Assembly (NCBI GenBank): GCA_002205965.3
Contig: NADL03000064.1
Span: forward strand, 248,001 to 312,000
DNA from: Kappaphycus alvarezii
Taxonomy: Eukaryota; Rhodophyta; Florideophyceae; Gigartinales; Solieriaceae
Reading direction: 5' to 3'
DNA: 64,000 nt
Shown here: positions 1 through 14,101 of the stretch, one piece after another
How the letters are laid out: the number at the start of each line of letters is the position of its first letter
Position numbering within the stretch: position 1 is the first letter of the stretch
Position numbers and translations under genes: made by a program
The notes under the pieces: generated by a model
What the model was told of the DNA's origin: nothing
The model's input: only the letters and a program-made list of their open reading frames with translations
The model's database searches: none

Positions 1-1782
1 AAACACGCTCACACTCGTCAAGTGCTAAGCCTTAACGCAGAAAAACTAACATTATCAGTTTTGTGGAACTGGAGTCCTTTCATTTTAGATGTTTCCAAAT
101 CGTACGCAGACGGAACTGAACTACCTCACTTACTGTTATGAACTATTTAAAGAGATAATTAATCGCTTTGAGACTGTATCAGATGCTCCTTGCTCGAGTA
201 TACAGATAAAACGGGAGCAAGCTAGCAAATTTTTCAAGAATTAGTCAATTGGGCACTACTTTTTAGCGACCATGCATATTACATTTTTTCTACAAATTCT
301 GTATACTTGAGGAGGAAAACACATTTCTTATTAATCTTTTCCCCAAACCCCAATTGCTTCGACAACTTTGATGTGGTGGATAGAGATTATAGAGCTTCAG
401 AATATTTAGAGGGAAAATAACAGTAAGATTAGAACTATACAGTCTCACATTCCCACTTTTCGGAAATAAATATATTTAAATAAAAATAATCACAACGAAA
501 GCAATTGGATTATTGAAATAGTCGGAAGCGACTAAGAGCAAAAATTAGCGAAAAATATACGCATGAAAACTGGAAACTAGTTCAGGAGCAGAACCAGTAT
601 TTTTTGAAAATAATATTGCAATATATTATTTACGGATGATTTAAGGAGAAAAAATGACTTTTAACAAGATAAGAATACGACAGAAATAGTAATTCCGTAT
701 TAAAGATAGAGAACAGGAAGCTTAATACCAAAAATAAACGAAAGAGCTAATTCAAAAGATTTTGAAATGCAAAGAACCATATATATACACAGATACTTAG
801 GAGAGCATGCAAGTAGTACTAATGCTCACGATATAGACCCTTCTTTCTGTAAAAAATTAACAAAAAAGATATAAAGACCTCAGTCGAATATCATAGGGCC
901 GTTTTAGTTCATTTTTAGATCTCTGAACTATTGTATGGACCGTCAAGCTTTAAACATGTAAAAACCTCATTTGAAACAGATAGATGAAAAAAATTGATTA
1001 CCAATTTTCCCGTTACATTCAAACATTTAACAATCAATTTTAGTATCCGCTGAAATGTTTTGCATAACTTTATGGCTTTGATTCATGTGAAGTTGATATT
1101 TAGTTTTGCATTTATGTGGACCTCTAAACGTTTAGTAACGTGATATAAATTTAAAATATAGGAGTGAGACTCAGGAACTCATCCTTTATATCCAAAAATG
1201 ACCTGAATACTCTCTTATCAATAAATATAGTCATTAAACGAAAAAATACAAATAAACCTACGAGGAAGCAAATGATGGTTTATATATTTCTGACTAGTAT
1301 TAGTAACGATCGTTTTTAACGACTTTGACCACCATCGGCATGAATTTTATAACAAGAACTCAAATAAATATCCCAGTACTTTTAAGAAAAAATAAAAATC
1401 ACCGCTTTTTCTTTCAAACTGAATATATGAACACCAATAGAGAAATTAAATTATCCAAAATAGAACTAAAAAGATATCTTATGTAGTAATCCGAAGGAGC
1501 ACAAGCTATTTTTGATTCCTAGAAAGTTTAAAGCATCACGAAGAGAACCTAAACAAAGTGCAGTGACGCTTGCAAAGTGATGGAGAATTAGTATCAGTAA
1601 GAATTAACCATTATTCTTCTACAAGTGGAATGAAGGTAAAATTCAAGTACTGCTCCGCATTTTTAGTTGGTTGACGATTTAAAAAACAAAATCTCGAACT
1701 CTATTGGAAGACCTATAAATTTTAGCTTCATTAAAATAAAAGGATATTCATCTAAAAGTATTTTTCTCTCTGATAAGTAGAG
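1..1782. other. AT-rich stretch, nothing recognised
   Basis: Strongly AT-rich sequence with stop codons dense in all frames. I see no open frame of useful length, no repeat structure and no RNA gene. It ends at the TA dinucleotide that flanks the pogo-like element. Confidence 0.6.
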
Positions 1783-1784
1783 TA

Positions 1785-1801
1785 CAGTAGTGCCTCGTTA
1801 A
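1785..1801 (+). repeat. left TIR of the pogo-like element
   Basis: CAGTAGTGCCTCGTTAA, preceded by TA at 1783-1784. It pairs with 3845-3859. Confidence 0.75.
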
Positions 1802-2279
1802 ATGGAAACATCAATTAAGGAAAAACACGCTACAAGGACCTGATATGTATCCACCAGGAAGTTAGCAACTAAATGTAGATCATATTGACCGTTCTGTCTT
1901 TCCTCATCATGAGGACAGTTCGCATGGACCCAAATTCAAAAATATATAAATTTGAATAATTGGAAATGCATTGCAATTTTCAATGAAGGACCTCTCATCC
2001 AATTCAACTCAGCCGCAATTAAAAAGCTGTTATTTTGCTTGAATTAAAAAATTCCTATCGTTATCTTTGCATGACGGAGCAACACTTCAAACTTTTAGGT
2101 ACTATAAATTGCTTGAGGATTCACTCCTTTCTCGAGACCCACCTTTCTCTCCCGATTCTGAATCTTTGGTCGAGCATGGGAAGCGTCATGCATAGTACTA
2201 TCTTACCAAGCACGGAGCAAGAATTCAGGATGAAATTTGGAAATGACGCCATTCCAAAACCCTAAACTTCGAGCACTTA

Positions 2280-3700
2280 CCAAATTTGGCCCGCCAGCTC
2301 TTCGCTCTTTCTTTTACGCCGTCGAGCCCTGTTCTTTCTCTACTTGCATATAGCCTTGAAGAAAGCATAATAGTTCTTTCGGAAAGCCGAAACATGCCCG
2401 CAAGCCTGCACAAATGGCAATTGAGAAACGTTTTTTCCAGTGGATCAATGACCAATGTAACTCGAGGACATTGTTGAAAGGTGATATTACTCGCTCGAAA
2501 GCGAAACGACTGTTTTTTGAGGTTAATTATCTCCTGGAGGATTACGAGAAACTTAACTTTCAGTTTTCCGCAGGATGGTTGTGGCGCTTTCAGAAGCGCT
2601 GGAATTTGAAGTCATAAAGTCTTTAATGGGAAGATGAGAATGCAGTAGAAAGAGAGTTTTCTACTTTATGCTCTTTTTGTCAAAATTTTGCGCTCGGCTA
2701 TATATGGAACGCATATGGGATTGGCTTTAACTACGCCGGGCCATTAGACTGCACAATATGTTAACAAGCCATTTCGGATAGGAAGAAGGATATGAGAGGC
2801 GTATTACACTTCTTTTTTGTGCCAGCGCAGATGGAACCGAAAACTTCTCACTTCTCACTATTGGGAATCCTAGAAGCCTAGATGCCTCCAGAAGAAAACC
2901 GGCCGAGAACCTTGATTTCACCCCGAGGCCAATAAGAAAGCATGGATAGCTATGTCGATTTTTTTCGACTGGATAAAGCGGTTTGATAGTTGCATAAGTC
3001 GGACTCATGGTCCAAAAGTTTTATTGCTCTTCGGTAATTTTTCTGGACACGATTCCGCAGAATTTTTATCTGAATTTGCTTCAGTCTGAGTGATCTTCTT
3101 GCCGTCAAATCTTACTTGGAGGTGTAACTCTATGCAGTAAGGAATAATTGCCAATCTGAAGCGCCGATACCGCACGATGCAGTATAATCTAGCAGTTGAT
3201 GTACTGGATTCCGGCAATTGCATTTCCAAGATCGGCAAACTGACGGTAATGCATTACTTGAGGACAATTTGGACCTATTTTACATCTGATGCCATCTCCA
3301 ATTCTTGGAGGCAGTGCGATATCATATTGACACCGGCGTCGAATGATGTTATCCTCGTAAGTAACGCATTCTCAACAGAGACATAACAATGGAGTGAGTT
3401 CATTTCACAGCTGGCTAATGTGAAGGCTCTGATGACCGTAAGCTGTTTGATCAATGCCGATAACGATGATATCCAGGATACTCTAAATGATACTGGTATT
3501 TCTCAAAGTGAGGTAGAGGAACTAAGTGATTCATCTGGTGGTGACATGTATTCAGGCGATTCTAGGACAGTGGATCCCTATATGCCAGTTGGGGAGCATT
3601 TTATGACTGCTCAGCCATGTACCAGTGTCACAGAGTGCCAAGAAACCATCGATATGCTGCTCATCCGTGGTCTTCGCCCTTTTCAGCGCTCATAAAAACA
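2280..3700 (+). pseudogene. pogo-like transposase (CENP-B HTH plus DDE_1), decayed
   Basis: When active the family cuts and pastes its own element in the nucleus. The best frame is 2414-2617, whose residues AIEKRFFQWINDQ and FSAGWLWRFQKRWNLKS match the second CENP-B-type helix-turn-helix (HTH_Tnp_Tc5). Around 2810-2940 another frame gives LLFCASADGTE, IGNPRSLDAS and a following basic stretch, the start of the DDE_1 catalytic domain, including its first aspartate. Around 3260-3320 TYFTSDAISNSWRQ matches the family's C-terminal segment that precedes the acidic tail, and a serine- and acid-rich tail follows (3420-3690). Frames change several times and stops are frequent, so no protein can be made. 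The upstream first HTH (about 2200-2330) is barely legible. Confidence 0.75.
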
Positions 3701-3844
3701 TCAACCAGTCAAATCTCTACAGCAGAAAAATATTCAGTCCTATTTCAATCAATAAAGTGACACCTGACAAGTGTTATTCTTTCCCTTTTCGAAGGAAATA
3801 CTCTTCATAAGGAACTCAGATTTTTTACTTGTCTCTGTCTCTGA

Positions 3845-3859
3845 AACGAGGGACTTCTC
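3845..3859 (-). repeat. right TIR of the pogo-like element
   Basis: AACGAGGGACTTCTC, followed by TA at 3860-3861. It is the imperfect inverse of the left end. Confidence 0.7.
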
Positions 3860-3861
3860 TA

Positions 3862-6800
3862 TATCTTAATATTGAAAATTAGAACGTTTTAAGATATTTC
3901 GACGCCTTCGCAAGTAAATTTTAAGAATAATCAAGGAAATTTTTTTTATAGTCCTTGACTACAAGGAATGATCTTCAAGCTATATCAACGCCTCAAAACT
4001 TTCATCTGTTCATCTGTTTACTTAGTCACTCTTAAAAATTGTGCAGAAATGAGTATAAATCTTTAATTTTGAAACCATTAGTCAAATAAGTTCCATCTTG
4101 AGGAGGGCCAGAAATGTAAAAGATTCATCTCCTTTGTTCCTTTATTCATGAAAAGCCTTAAATTAGAATAATAAAAGACTCAATAAACCGTCTGGAAGTC
4201 TTCCATTTTTCAGTTCAAACATACCGTGGAACATATACAAACAACAAAACGACAGAATAGCATTTAAGAACAGTTCAAGAAGAATTTATTCTTTACCAGT
4301 TGAGAATTTTACACATACATAATTGAAAAACTAGTAAATCACGCTTAAATTATTTCTCCCCCAGCTAATCTTCGTAGTTTTAGAGGCCGTACGTATAAAA
4401 TAGTAGCCAACGCGCCTTCAATTGATTCATAAACTTAAATTATCCTTTATGAAACTAGAAACTTCTGATGTACAGCGTAATAATTGATTTTACATGGCCT
4501 ATTTTGCGCATTAGGTGAAAGAAGAATGTGAGGCACATCTTAGGGCATTTTGAATCTCAAAAAGTATTTTCTTCCTCATCTACCTTTCATCATTCAATAG
4601 TTACCCCTCAAGGATGTTGATCAGTATGAAAATATTGGTATTACGTAAAAAATAGTATGTGCCTGCTTTTATGAAAACCTTTATGAAGGTTTCTATTTCT
4701 GACCGGCGGATCGTAACTTATTTTAATCCTAATCAACAAGATGAATAACATTAAACCTTGATATGAAAATCAACTGTACAGCTTCCATAAATTCTTCAAC
4801 CAAGTCCTCGTACGTCTATTTTTCTCTATTTATAGAAAATAAGAACAATTTAAGAAGTGTTATCGACAATGGAGGGTTAATTTTCAATATTGAAGCCATT
4901 AATGCCGTCTATTTTTTTCTCAATCAGGATTCATTATTAACATCATTAATTAAAAATCCTTATTTCTGTGTAAAAGGATGATGAAAATTAAAACTTAGTC
5001 CTTTTTCCCCTCAAATTGGTTTCAATATCAAAATTTAATACATGAAATGGGTAATTGCTGATTTCATATTTTGAGCCAAAAAAATGTTTGCTGTAACAGC
5101 GATAAATGGAACCAAATAATCTTCAAAGTTCATAAATATTTAAAAAATACCAGTGTTGTCAGTACAGCAATTCCAAATATCATAACTGTTATATTTATAC
5201 GGCTTCAGAATATCTTTGATATATTAGCGTTATACGGCCCGAAATAAAAGTGACGCAACTGATCGCGCGCGATCTTACTCTCGTTTGAATGGAAAACCGA
5301 AGTTAAATTTTAGGGAGATACGGACTTCATAAAAAGAAAATCAGGCAAAATTACTGCTTTTATTACTTATTTTTGTACAAGTATCATTACAAATAAATAA
5401 TTAATACCTTAAATTTGACTTTTTCTATTTCAAAATATTTTCATTGGCGATCGCTTCTAATTTTTTCGTATAATTCAAAAATATTTACTTTCGAATATGG
5501 GATAAATATTCTTTTAAGGACCTTAAATAATCCATAAAAAAGTTAAAAATTGACTAAATAGCTCAAAAGATGCTCAGGTCAAGGTTTTTTACCAAGTGGC
5601 CGGATCATAGAGGGAAATAGGTAAAGAGACAAATAAAAGGTTGTAAAATTTTATTTCGGTAACTAAAGTTATGATGAGTAGGAATTTCATATACTTCCTC
5701 TAGTGCTTTCACCCGTTGCAGCAGTTCTTTGGATAAAAGTATTGTTCTAGTTTGATAGCGGTATGTCTATACACACTCTAATCTACCTTATTTCTACAAG
5801 AAAGTAGATATACATCTGATACACCGCGAAATATATCTAATTGCACAGGAAAGGGTAAAAATGAAAGCGATTACTTCAATTTTATTTTAAGTGCCATAAA
5901 ATAAAGAAATAGACATGACTTATTGTTACGAGATGTAATATGAAATAACTGGGTATCGTTTACTTTTCGCACAAAACATCAAATTCTTCTTATTTTAATG
6001 AGGTATATCTCATTGAAACAAGTTTAATTTATCTCAGGAGTACGAATTGCAGTGGAATTAACAATACAATTTCCATGTTTCGAGTTTTACTTTCAAGGAT
6101 AATTTTGTGCTTTAGAAAATCAAAAAAGTGGTGCAAAATCATCCTTGCGTTAGATATATATTTATCTGAAATATTTCCACAAGACTGAATAAATTATTTT
6201 AAGGTATTCAAGTGGACCGGACCGAATTGAAACTTGAAGAATATTCTCGTCAAATTGGCAAGGTGATATATCATGAACTGAGACTCTGCATTCTCTTCCG
6301 TAACTTTCATTATGACAGTTATCAGTCAGTTCCATTAACTATAGAATTTACTAGACAAATGAGACGAAAGAATTGAACTGGAATGTCTAGCTTTTCATTG
6401 ATTTTGAAATGTAAAAACCAAAAAGAAAAAAAACAAGGACTGCTTTAATTTTGGCTTTTTTAAAATAAAAACTTACCAAGTGGCTGGAGGTTATTCTGTA
6501 TACATTTCTAAAAATGCTGAAAGAAACATGTATACTGTTTACTTTGTTATTATTGTTGACCAACCAGTTTCTCCGTCAATTTGGTTGCAAATAGAAGTTT
6601 TGTAAATCATGCATTCTAGCAAGCTGCTTTTCCCCGGAAAGTGATATATTTCTATCTCATTAAAAATGAACCCTTAATAACTATACGGCTCGAAGCATTA
6701 TGACAGCTTAAAAGTGGTTCTTAATTTTCCTTGTGCAGAATGTACGAAATTAACGAGAAGCGGGATATCAAACTTCGTAGCTTTTATTGAAGGTCCTTCT

Positions 6801-9800
6801 ATTCGAAATGCTAGATCTACTCGCTCGCACATATTGCAGCTACCTGCTTACAGTGGCCAGAACCGGGAACAATCCATCAAGTTACGAATTCAAAAGCCCT
6901 AGAAGAATTTTATTAGAATAATTTAGAACTTTTTTGACATAGAATAAATAATTTGACTTTGTGATTTCGTAAAACAATTTAGTGGATGCTTTCAAGCGTG
7001 TGCAAACATGATGCAGTGCGGTGGTGCATTTATGGTGATTCTGTTCACAACAATCTATATTTCTTTAAGTTTCTGTATAAAATAATATATCCTCAGGTAT
7101 TGTAAATGGTCTCAAATTGCTCTGAAACTGGACTTAGGCTGATATTTGAATGTATTTTTCAGCAACTTGAGGCCTATTTTACGACTAAAGACGTCAAATC
7201 GAAGATGAAAGTGTTTGGATTCTTCATTGGCTCTCTCTTCATGGCTCCTAGGCTTTTCACCAATTTTTGAAATTTTCTTTACCAACAACAAACCTCGAGG
7301 TACCACAGCTGACGAATTTTTATTTCCAACAAGAATTGATTCTAGTTTTTTCTTCACTTACTGTTGCGCCATAAATCATTGGGTTCATATGCAAAATTTA
7401 GGTAGATAAATACTAAAAGAATGAACTGTTCCTAATATGAACAGTGAGATGGTTATGTTGGGATCATTTTCATGCTTCCGTTGCACAATGATGTAACAGA
7501 GAATAATTAAAATATGATTTCTAAACATATGGATACCCAATAAAATCTTAAATATTTTTGTTTTGAACGTTATGATGTCGTTTCTGGATTTCTTTTTGAA
7601 AGGTTTAGCCAAGAATTGGGAGATGTTCCTATTTCCAACCAAATACATTAAAATAAACTGTGTTTGGCTATTTTTGCTCGAGAGAAGGTTGTGGAATGCA
7701 AAAATAATTATTACGATTAAACATGTTTACAGCAATCATGATGATAGAGAATGTCTACCTCAAACAAGAATCCATTCATTCTACTCGATAAATTTCGAAT
7801 AACCTTATGTTTTAGTCTCTTTTTGCTTAAATGTTTAATATTAAAAATTTTGACAGTGCAGCGGTGGGTCAGATCCTTCCCAAAATTTGCTACCGCGAAC
7901 CTAATTTCCTCATTTACATGTCTTCAGGCATATCCAAGATAAATTTTTGTGAGATGTGCGAAAAGGAACAACAAAATCGTAATTTTTACATCTTCTAGTG
8001 ATATTGGGGAAGTGAATATGTTCAAGATGGATTTAAATAGCATAAAAAAATTCTCAAATGAAATGTAAGACAGAGGCGTTAAGTGTTTGCTGTGAGCCAA
8101 ATGCTTTATAAAACTTCGTAGAACATAATTTTTACACAACAACTTCCGACACCCGCAGATCAGTAGTTATCAATTATCCTTACATTTGTGGAAGCAGTTC
8201 TACTATTTGCATTTCTTCATTGAAAATCGGTCTCTATATTGCGCTTTCATTTACTAAAGCCATTGTATCATCTTCCGAGAACTTTAACTTGGTTTAGAAC
8301 TCTAGGAATGACGTCTTGATCTAATGTGCGATAGTTTACAACAGTTGACGTCGAACAGCAACAAAAGCCCTAATAGAAACAGAAAACAGGCTTTTAATGT
8401 GAAAATTCGTTTTGTGATGGAAGAAATTCATAATATTCACAGCCATATTCTCAGCAAACAACGAGTTAGCAGGAAAATATTTTTGTGGCCGCTGGCCCTA
8501 AACTCCATGGGTCTTGAGACTCAGTCGGGCTAACTATAAAAATTTTTTCATAACATACTCCCTCCTTAGGATTGGACTATTCTTCACTCTTATTACGTAA
8601 AGAAAATACCATACTCGTCCAAATTTCTCGCCTACGCAAACTATACCTCTTTCCTTTCATCTCAGTTCTAATTATACCAATGAAAGACCCGTTTTGGAAC
8701 ATATAAATCACTCAGACACAATAATAATGTTTTTATCCCTCCTTCCTATTTAAGTCCCTAGAAAACACCTCTCTTAGGTGTTTCACAATATATATAAGTA
8801 GTTCAGACTATGTATGAATAATTTGAGACCCTTTCACCTAGGAAATGAAGGGATATAGAAGATCGCATATAAGAATCGAACAGATTGTCTGGTTACTTTC
8901 CCGAACAAATCAGGATGAAAATGGTTTTATGAACAAAAGAGTTCCAATATAGGGAATATTCGAGGATTTTTGAGTATCTACGAGATGAGAACGTAGAAAC
9001 GGGGACCTTTCGGTAGTTAGGACCAGAAAAGTGCGTTTGTCTTTTTCCTCAGCTTCCCGAGAAAAATTTTCTCCCGCATAGACATTTACTTCCTCTTTGC
9101 CGATATTGTTTCGCCGCAATGCATAGGGAACTTTCTTAAATAGAAATGACTAATTAAAAAATTAATTTTCGCACAACGACGTCCTTGGCGACTCTCACAT
9201 CTGGGTTCCTCTCTCTTCCAGTGTATATCTCAGCATGCAGCCGAAATCATACAAGTCTAACTCCGCCGAGTGCAAAAAGTCCCCATACAAATGGATTTGA
9301 CTAAAATCAGATAGAGTACTACTAGCGGTTAAATTGATTTCCTATAAGAAGCAAAGTTCGCCAGCAAGTGACTCATCTGCAGCGCTCCAGTGATCCCAGA
9401 TTCCATCCAATTTCGAATTTTAGTTTGGCGTTGAATGCTACTCGCATCGCAGACTCAGAACAGTTGATATTTATCGACGGCCCTAGTGGAGCATTGAACT
9501 GTACAAAAAGCACTCCTAGCACCTACAAATACCTTTTTGAATTTTTGCCAAGACTGTTAATGTGCTTCTCTGACAATTTTAGGGGTATTCCAGAACCAAT
9601 AACAGCGGGAAGCATAGTTATAATTTGCGATAATACACATAAATTTAATATCGGGCCTTGATCGAGTCGTAAAAGGCACAGTTCTACAAATATTACCATT
9701 GAGCGATTTTTGTAAGGCTGAGTCGCCATTTGAACGTACTATGATGTGGGCTAATGGACATTTGCACATACGTTGGAGTGATCGCAATGGTTGAGAACTA

Positions 9801-11250
9801 TTTCTCTCTTGGTTTTATAGAGATCACGACTTGAATACTGATACAACAAATTGTTTGTACTAATGAAAGTGGTGGTACTAATACTACTTGAAGGCATGGT
9901 AGTTTTAGCGAAAAAAGCTATCGCGTGCTTCAACTGCCTTCTGGCCAAAAGCTGTTGCCACCCGTTTGGGAAACCGCTAGTCTAATTTTGACACAAGTTA
10001 ATGAGCCCCGAAACATCAAACTATCGTAAATTGAATGTATTAGATATAATATCTGTCTCTTCACCACATAATAAAAGCTTTTATGCGAAATACTGAATTG
10101 CATGGTTGTCCAAATTCACCTGACTGAATTTTTACACATACGCTAGCCACCAAGATGATACTTCTCCTGATGGCAGTCCCTACTTTTGATTCAAAAAAAG
10201 CTGTTGCAGTGTTTGTAGTTCCACGAACCCATTAACGTTTTTAGAGAATATGCGGTAGACCTATACTAAAAGTGTCACGGATGGATTAACCGGCATATTG
10301 CAGTATAAAGTGCATTTATTCAACATATCTTCGAAGCGAAAAGTTAATCTCTGTAATATGAGGTGAAAAGTTTAGTTTACGGACTTAAGGCGGGACAGCT
10401 GCAATTTCAGAGCATTCGAGTTCGAATCGAACCAACTTATCCCGATATATCCTAGTGTCGCATGATCTTAAACTATTGTATCAATTTGTAGATAGCTCTT
10501 TGGTAATTTGTGCACACGAAGCTCAAGTTTTCACCCCGTCAGCGGATCGAAGGAAAAGTAGAAGGCTTTGATGAAAAGAAGGAGCCATGCTTGTCGAATC
10601 CCTGATAGGCAGATATAAATTAGGATTTAATCTTTACCACCGGCTTTCAACTCACTTAGCTAAGCTTCCGCGACGAGATTCAAGATATGAGATGGATATT
10701 CAGCCCCTATCATCACTCAAATTTGATTCTCGAAGGAAAACATAAAGTTTCGGCTTCATCAGAATTTTAGTCAACCAATTTGTTCAAAACGCACATTGCC
10801 CATGAATTTTCGCGACCCCAAACAATGCAGCGTTTACGAAGGCTATTCGAATCTAATTTTTTTGAAAAATATTTCCTATTTTTACAGAGATGGGAAGCTT
10901 TAAGAATCCGGAAATATGAAAACCTGTGCAGATAAATCAAATATCATTTACGCAAGCGATCCCTAAGCGAAAATTTTCCGTCACTTTATCACCCGGGGTC
11001 TAATCGAAAGCCATTTATCTCTTCAGCAGGATATTAAAATATTTTTCTTGTTCCTCCTACACTGTATATTGAAAATAAAAACAAATCCCGTAAAACTTGG
11101 TTTATAGTTACCTCAAGTTTTTTAGAAATTAGCTGCACATATGAAACCATTTTAGCATGATACAATAAACGAAGAGCTTTTAAGGATAAAAATAGTATAA
11201 TTTTTAAGCTACGAAAGGAGGGAGTGGGGTTAGCCCACTCATAAATGAAA
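3862..11250. other. 7.4 kb AT-rich, no recognisable gene
   Basis: Only short open frames occur. The least poor are 4763-4981 (+, 72 residues from a true ATG, rich in I, N and S) and a run of + frames at 7215-7409 and 7563-7802, which show no family motif and begin at non-ATG codons. 8.9-9.95 kb has short minus-strand frames of slightly higher complexity, again unrecognised. Probably decayed mobile DNA and spacer. Confidence 0.5.
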
Positions 11251-11297
11251 TTTTTTGAAGAAGCTTTTCACGACCTTTTCCTGCACTTAAAATCAAA

Positions 11298-12260
11298 TTG
11301 TTCACACTTTCCCCCCTACAATTCTCTACAAGGCAACTTCTCCGGTCCAAAAAGTCATGCCGAAAATCATCTACGGAAAAGAAAGTAAAAATACTAGCCA
11401 GGTTCAAAGAAGAAAAAAGAGGCCCTCATATTGCTCAAGACACTGTAAGAATGCAGAATTCAGTACAAAAATATCAGAGATACTATAAAATAGAACAGAT
11501 AAAGCTTAAAAAGAGATTATTTCTGAAAATGGGCCGGTAAAACATACGCAGATTTTTTTGAGAGGCCAGTAACAGTGTATGTCATGAGTGCTTTTTGCAG
11601 AAAAAGTGGTTATTACCTGTCTTGGAGACGAAAAAGCATAATTTTTTCAAAGCAGAACCCCACATGGGCTTCCAAAATCACACTATCTCCCTTTACGGAT
11701 GTGATTAAAACGGTATAGATTTGTCAAAAAGTTTCTTTGGATGCAAGGCAAGTGGAACACGATTTTATTCAGTAACGAGAAACATTGCTGATTTGATGGT
11801 TGCAACGAACATTTTCACGGTCTATGTACTTCCTCCGGACCACTGGGTGTAAAATACTAGGGCTATGTGTTGGAAGGTTTTGGAGTGCAGTTTTTGGTGA
11901 TTTTTATTAGTAAAAACGAAAATTTGGTGACTTATTTAAACCTCATCAAAGACCATTATATATTTTATGGAGGAAATAATCTGTTAGGCTGGTTGGAAAA
12001 GCAATTTAACGCGCCATTTAACTTATTTCAAGAATCACACGTTCAGTAAAATACAACCTTCAAAGTCGATGAAAAACATCTCAAGTTCGATATTATGTAA
12101 TTTCTAGGCAATTTAAAAGCAGTTTCATCCAGTTAAACAGACTGTTGGCTTTATTGAAAAGAGTTGGGGTGAAATAATGAAATTTTCGGTTCTGTGTTTG
12201 GATACTTCTATTTTAAAAAGAATTTTAAGAAATATGGACGCTTTTAGGGGATTTTGCATT
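11298..12260 (+). pseudogene. Tc1/mariner transposase relic, heavily worn
   Basis: An N-terminal helix-turn-helix is legible at about 11,360-11,480 (KKVKILARFKEEKRG, then SVQKYQRYYK), in the style of mariner/Tc1 paired-type DNA-binding domains. Around 11,740-11,800 the reading 'W, ILFS-EKH, F-DG' resembles the first catalytic motif (W..V.FSDEK.F.LDG). QFNAPFN near 12,000 resembles the QQDNAP motif, and FIEKSWGEI near 12,150 resembles the NPIENLWG motif. Spacing and order fit a roughly 340-residue transposase, but several frame changes and stops intervene. No terminal repeats found. A different Tc1-type gene remains possible; the assignment rests on motif order, not on one strong match. Confidence 0.5.
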
Positions 12261-12579
12261 ACTAAGGAGAAATAATAACGTACTACTGGCTTTTTAAAGC
12301 CCTTATGGAAAGAAAATTGTTGATTAATAGTTCAGTTTGCCGAGATGTGACTCGTTTAGCCTGATCAATTTAAATTGAGAACACGCGAAAAATCTCTGGC
12401 TACCAAGTCAGGAGCGTTTTACGACTTATTGAAAAGTGTAAATTTTAAATAGTGAAGAATAAGAAGCCAATATGGTAAGACCGGTAGCTCACTTATTTTT
12501 CCACATTTAAAACCACGAAAAGGGCATCTCAGATTTTGCGATCACATTTTGAAACGTGAAGCAAGAAAAATCCGAACAA

Positions 12580-12900
12580 ATTCCAACTCTTCTTCACCTT
12601 TCTCAACTTCTACCCATCAAAGTAGACAATTATCTGCTGTACTAAGTGCTCTCCACTTTTCGAAACTCATTTTCATATGCGTAACCATCCATATCCTAAA
12701 AAAACATCCCTAAGTACCACTCAAAACGTCAAACTCGCCTCATTACAAAAAGCTTCCCCAGCCGCTGCCTCAAAGACCAGACGAACCACCCGAACTAACT
12801 GAAACACCTTGCTCTACCTCTTCACAAACATTTCCCCTCAAATCTCCATATATCCATCCCCACCACTCCCCCAAAACCTTCCCCAGATACTTTCCCAACG
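12580..12900. other. G-poor, C-rich strand segment
   Basis: The + strand is markedly poor in G and rich in C and A, unlike both flanks. Short proline- and serine-rich readings exist, but no frame starts cleanly. It could be the remnant of a coding or satellite-like sequence. Confidence 0.4.
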
Positions 12901-12929
12901 GTTCTTCGCGCGCTCTTCGACAGACTAGG

Positions 12930-14100
12930 AGATAAAATTATAAATAACTTATCAGACTGGGACGGCGTTACGTGGTAGAATATATTTAATTGCGTTTCTC
13001 ATATAGATATAAAATTAGTTCCTAATTCAAATGCTAGTAGAGATTTGACGCATCTGTTTCATATGTCGGCTTGTCTGTAGATCGAAACTTAAAAAATGTT
13101 TGATGTCAAACCAATAGACCCCATTTCATAAAACTCTACCGCTTTCGCTTCCTTTTCAATAAATCAAAGCATTTTATAATCGTGCCAGTACTTTTTGTAC
13201 TTCCAAAGGCTGAAACTGAGGGTGGAGAGATGATTTATAATATATTTTATTATTCATGTTTTGGAGGGTTTTCCATTAATGTCTCGCAATTCGGGGGATT
13301 GGGATGGATACAGTATGGTATTACTGAAATTAAACTGTGTACATTTAACTTCGTTACGACTGATATCTTCTTATTTTTCCCTGAATTCATAGAATAAATT
13401 ACTGTGGAGAAAAATTGAAACGATGTATGAGAAGCTTTTTCATTATTTCATCATTTCAATTAATCGTAGAACGCCTCAAATTAAGGTATGATGGTCTCGT
13501 ATCTATTCATATTTCTTTTCAAAAAATCTTTTAGTGTCGATAATTTGTATTTGGGAGGTTTCATTTATAATTCTAAGCCGTATTGTACGTATATCTCCGC
13601 TCAAGCTCCTTAAACACCTGCAGCGGCTATGCGAAAGCAGTTCACTGCACTGTGCATTTATAAAGCGTAGCTACGTTTCAAAGCCATGTGTAGAGGTTAT
13701 GTAGGTGAAATTTCAGTTCTGTACTGTACTTTAAGGGAAATTATGCAGTATAAGTACAATGGTGAACTGTACTTGCATCAGATAGTGGCCTAGAGACGTT
13801 CATATCGTGGCTCCAACTGTCCCCAGAAAATCTGGAGAAAAAGACGTCTCCTCACAGAGTTAAGAGGCCCGGAAGAGAAAGTGACTATCATTGTATATGA
13901 CTCGACTGGCTCTAAAGCTTAAAGTATTGGACTTCTAAACCTATTCACACTGCTAAATACCATCTGAACTAACAAAGACGGCGCTTTATTGAGCGACTGT
14001 AAGAATAAAAAGCAAAGTGCTAAGGTAATAAAGCATTGTGGAGCCAGGTAACGGATTGAAAAGATGAAAAGAAGAGAAGGATAATAATCTCGGGTTACAC
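12930..14100. other. spacer, nothing recognised
   Basis: AT-rich spacer. A 71-residue hydrophobic + frame at 13,182-13,397 begins at a non-ATG codon and matches nothing I know. An early GTAC-type motif cluster lies near 13,720-13,770. Confidence 0.4.
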
Positions 14101-14101
14101 T

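Larger units (their letters stand above)
1785..3859 (+). mobile_element. pogo/Fot/Tigger-like DNA transposon, complete ends, dead
   Basis: About 2.07 kb, a usual size for pogo elements. The left end reads CAGTAGTGCCTCGTT (1785-1799). The right end, reverse complemented, reads GAGAAGTCCCTCGTT (3845-3859), matching at 12 of 15 positions. TA dinucleotides lie directly outside both ends (1783-1784 and 3860-3861), the target duplication of the Tc1/mariner/pogo superfamily. The CCTCGTT core of the end resembles Tigger-type termini. The enclosed transposase has a CENP-B-like DNA-binding region followed by a DDE region, but is broken by many stops and frameshifts. An old copy, not mobile by itself. 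Confidence 0.8.

Noticed and set aside
10413-10435. GGTTCGATTCG on the minus strand, like a tRNA B box
   Set aside because: The neighbouring bases do not form a T-arm stem, and no acceptor or anticodon arms can be folded around it.
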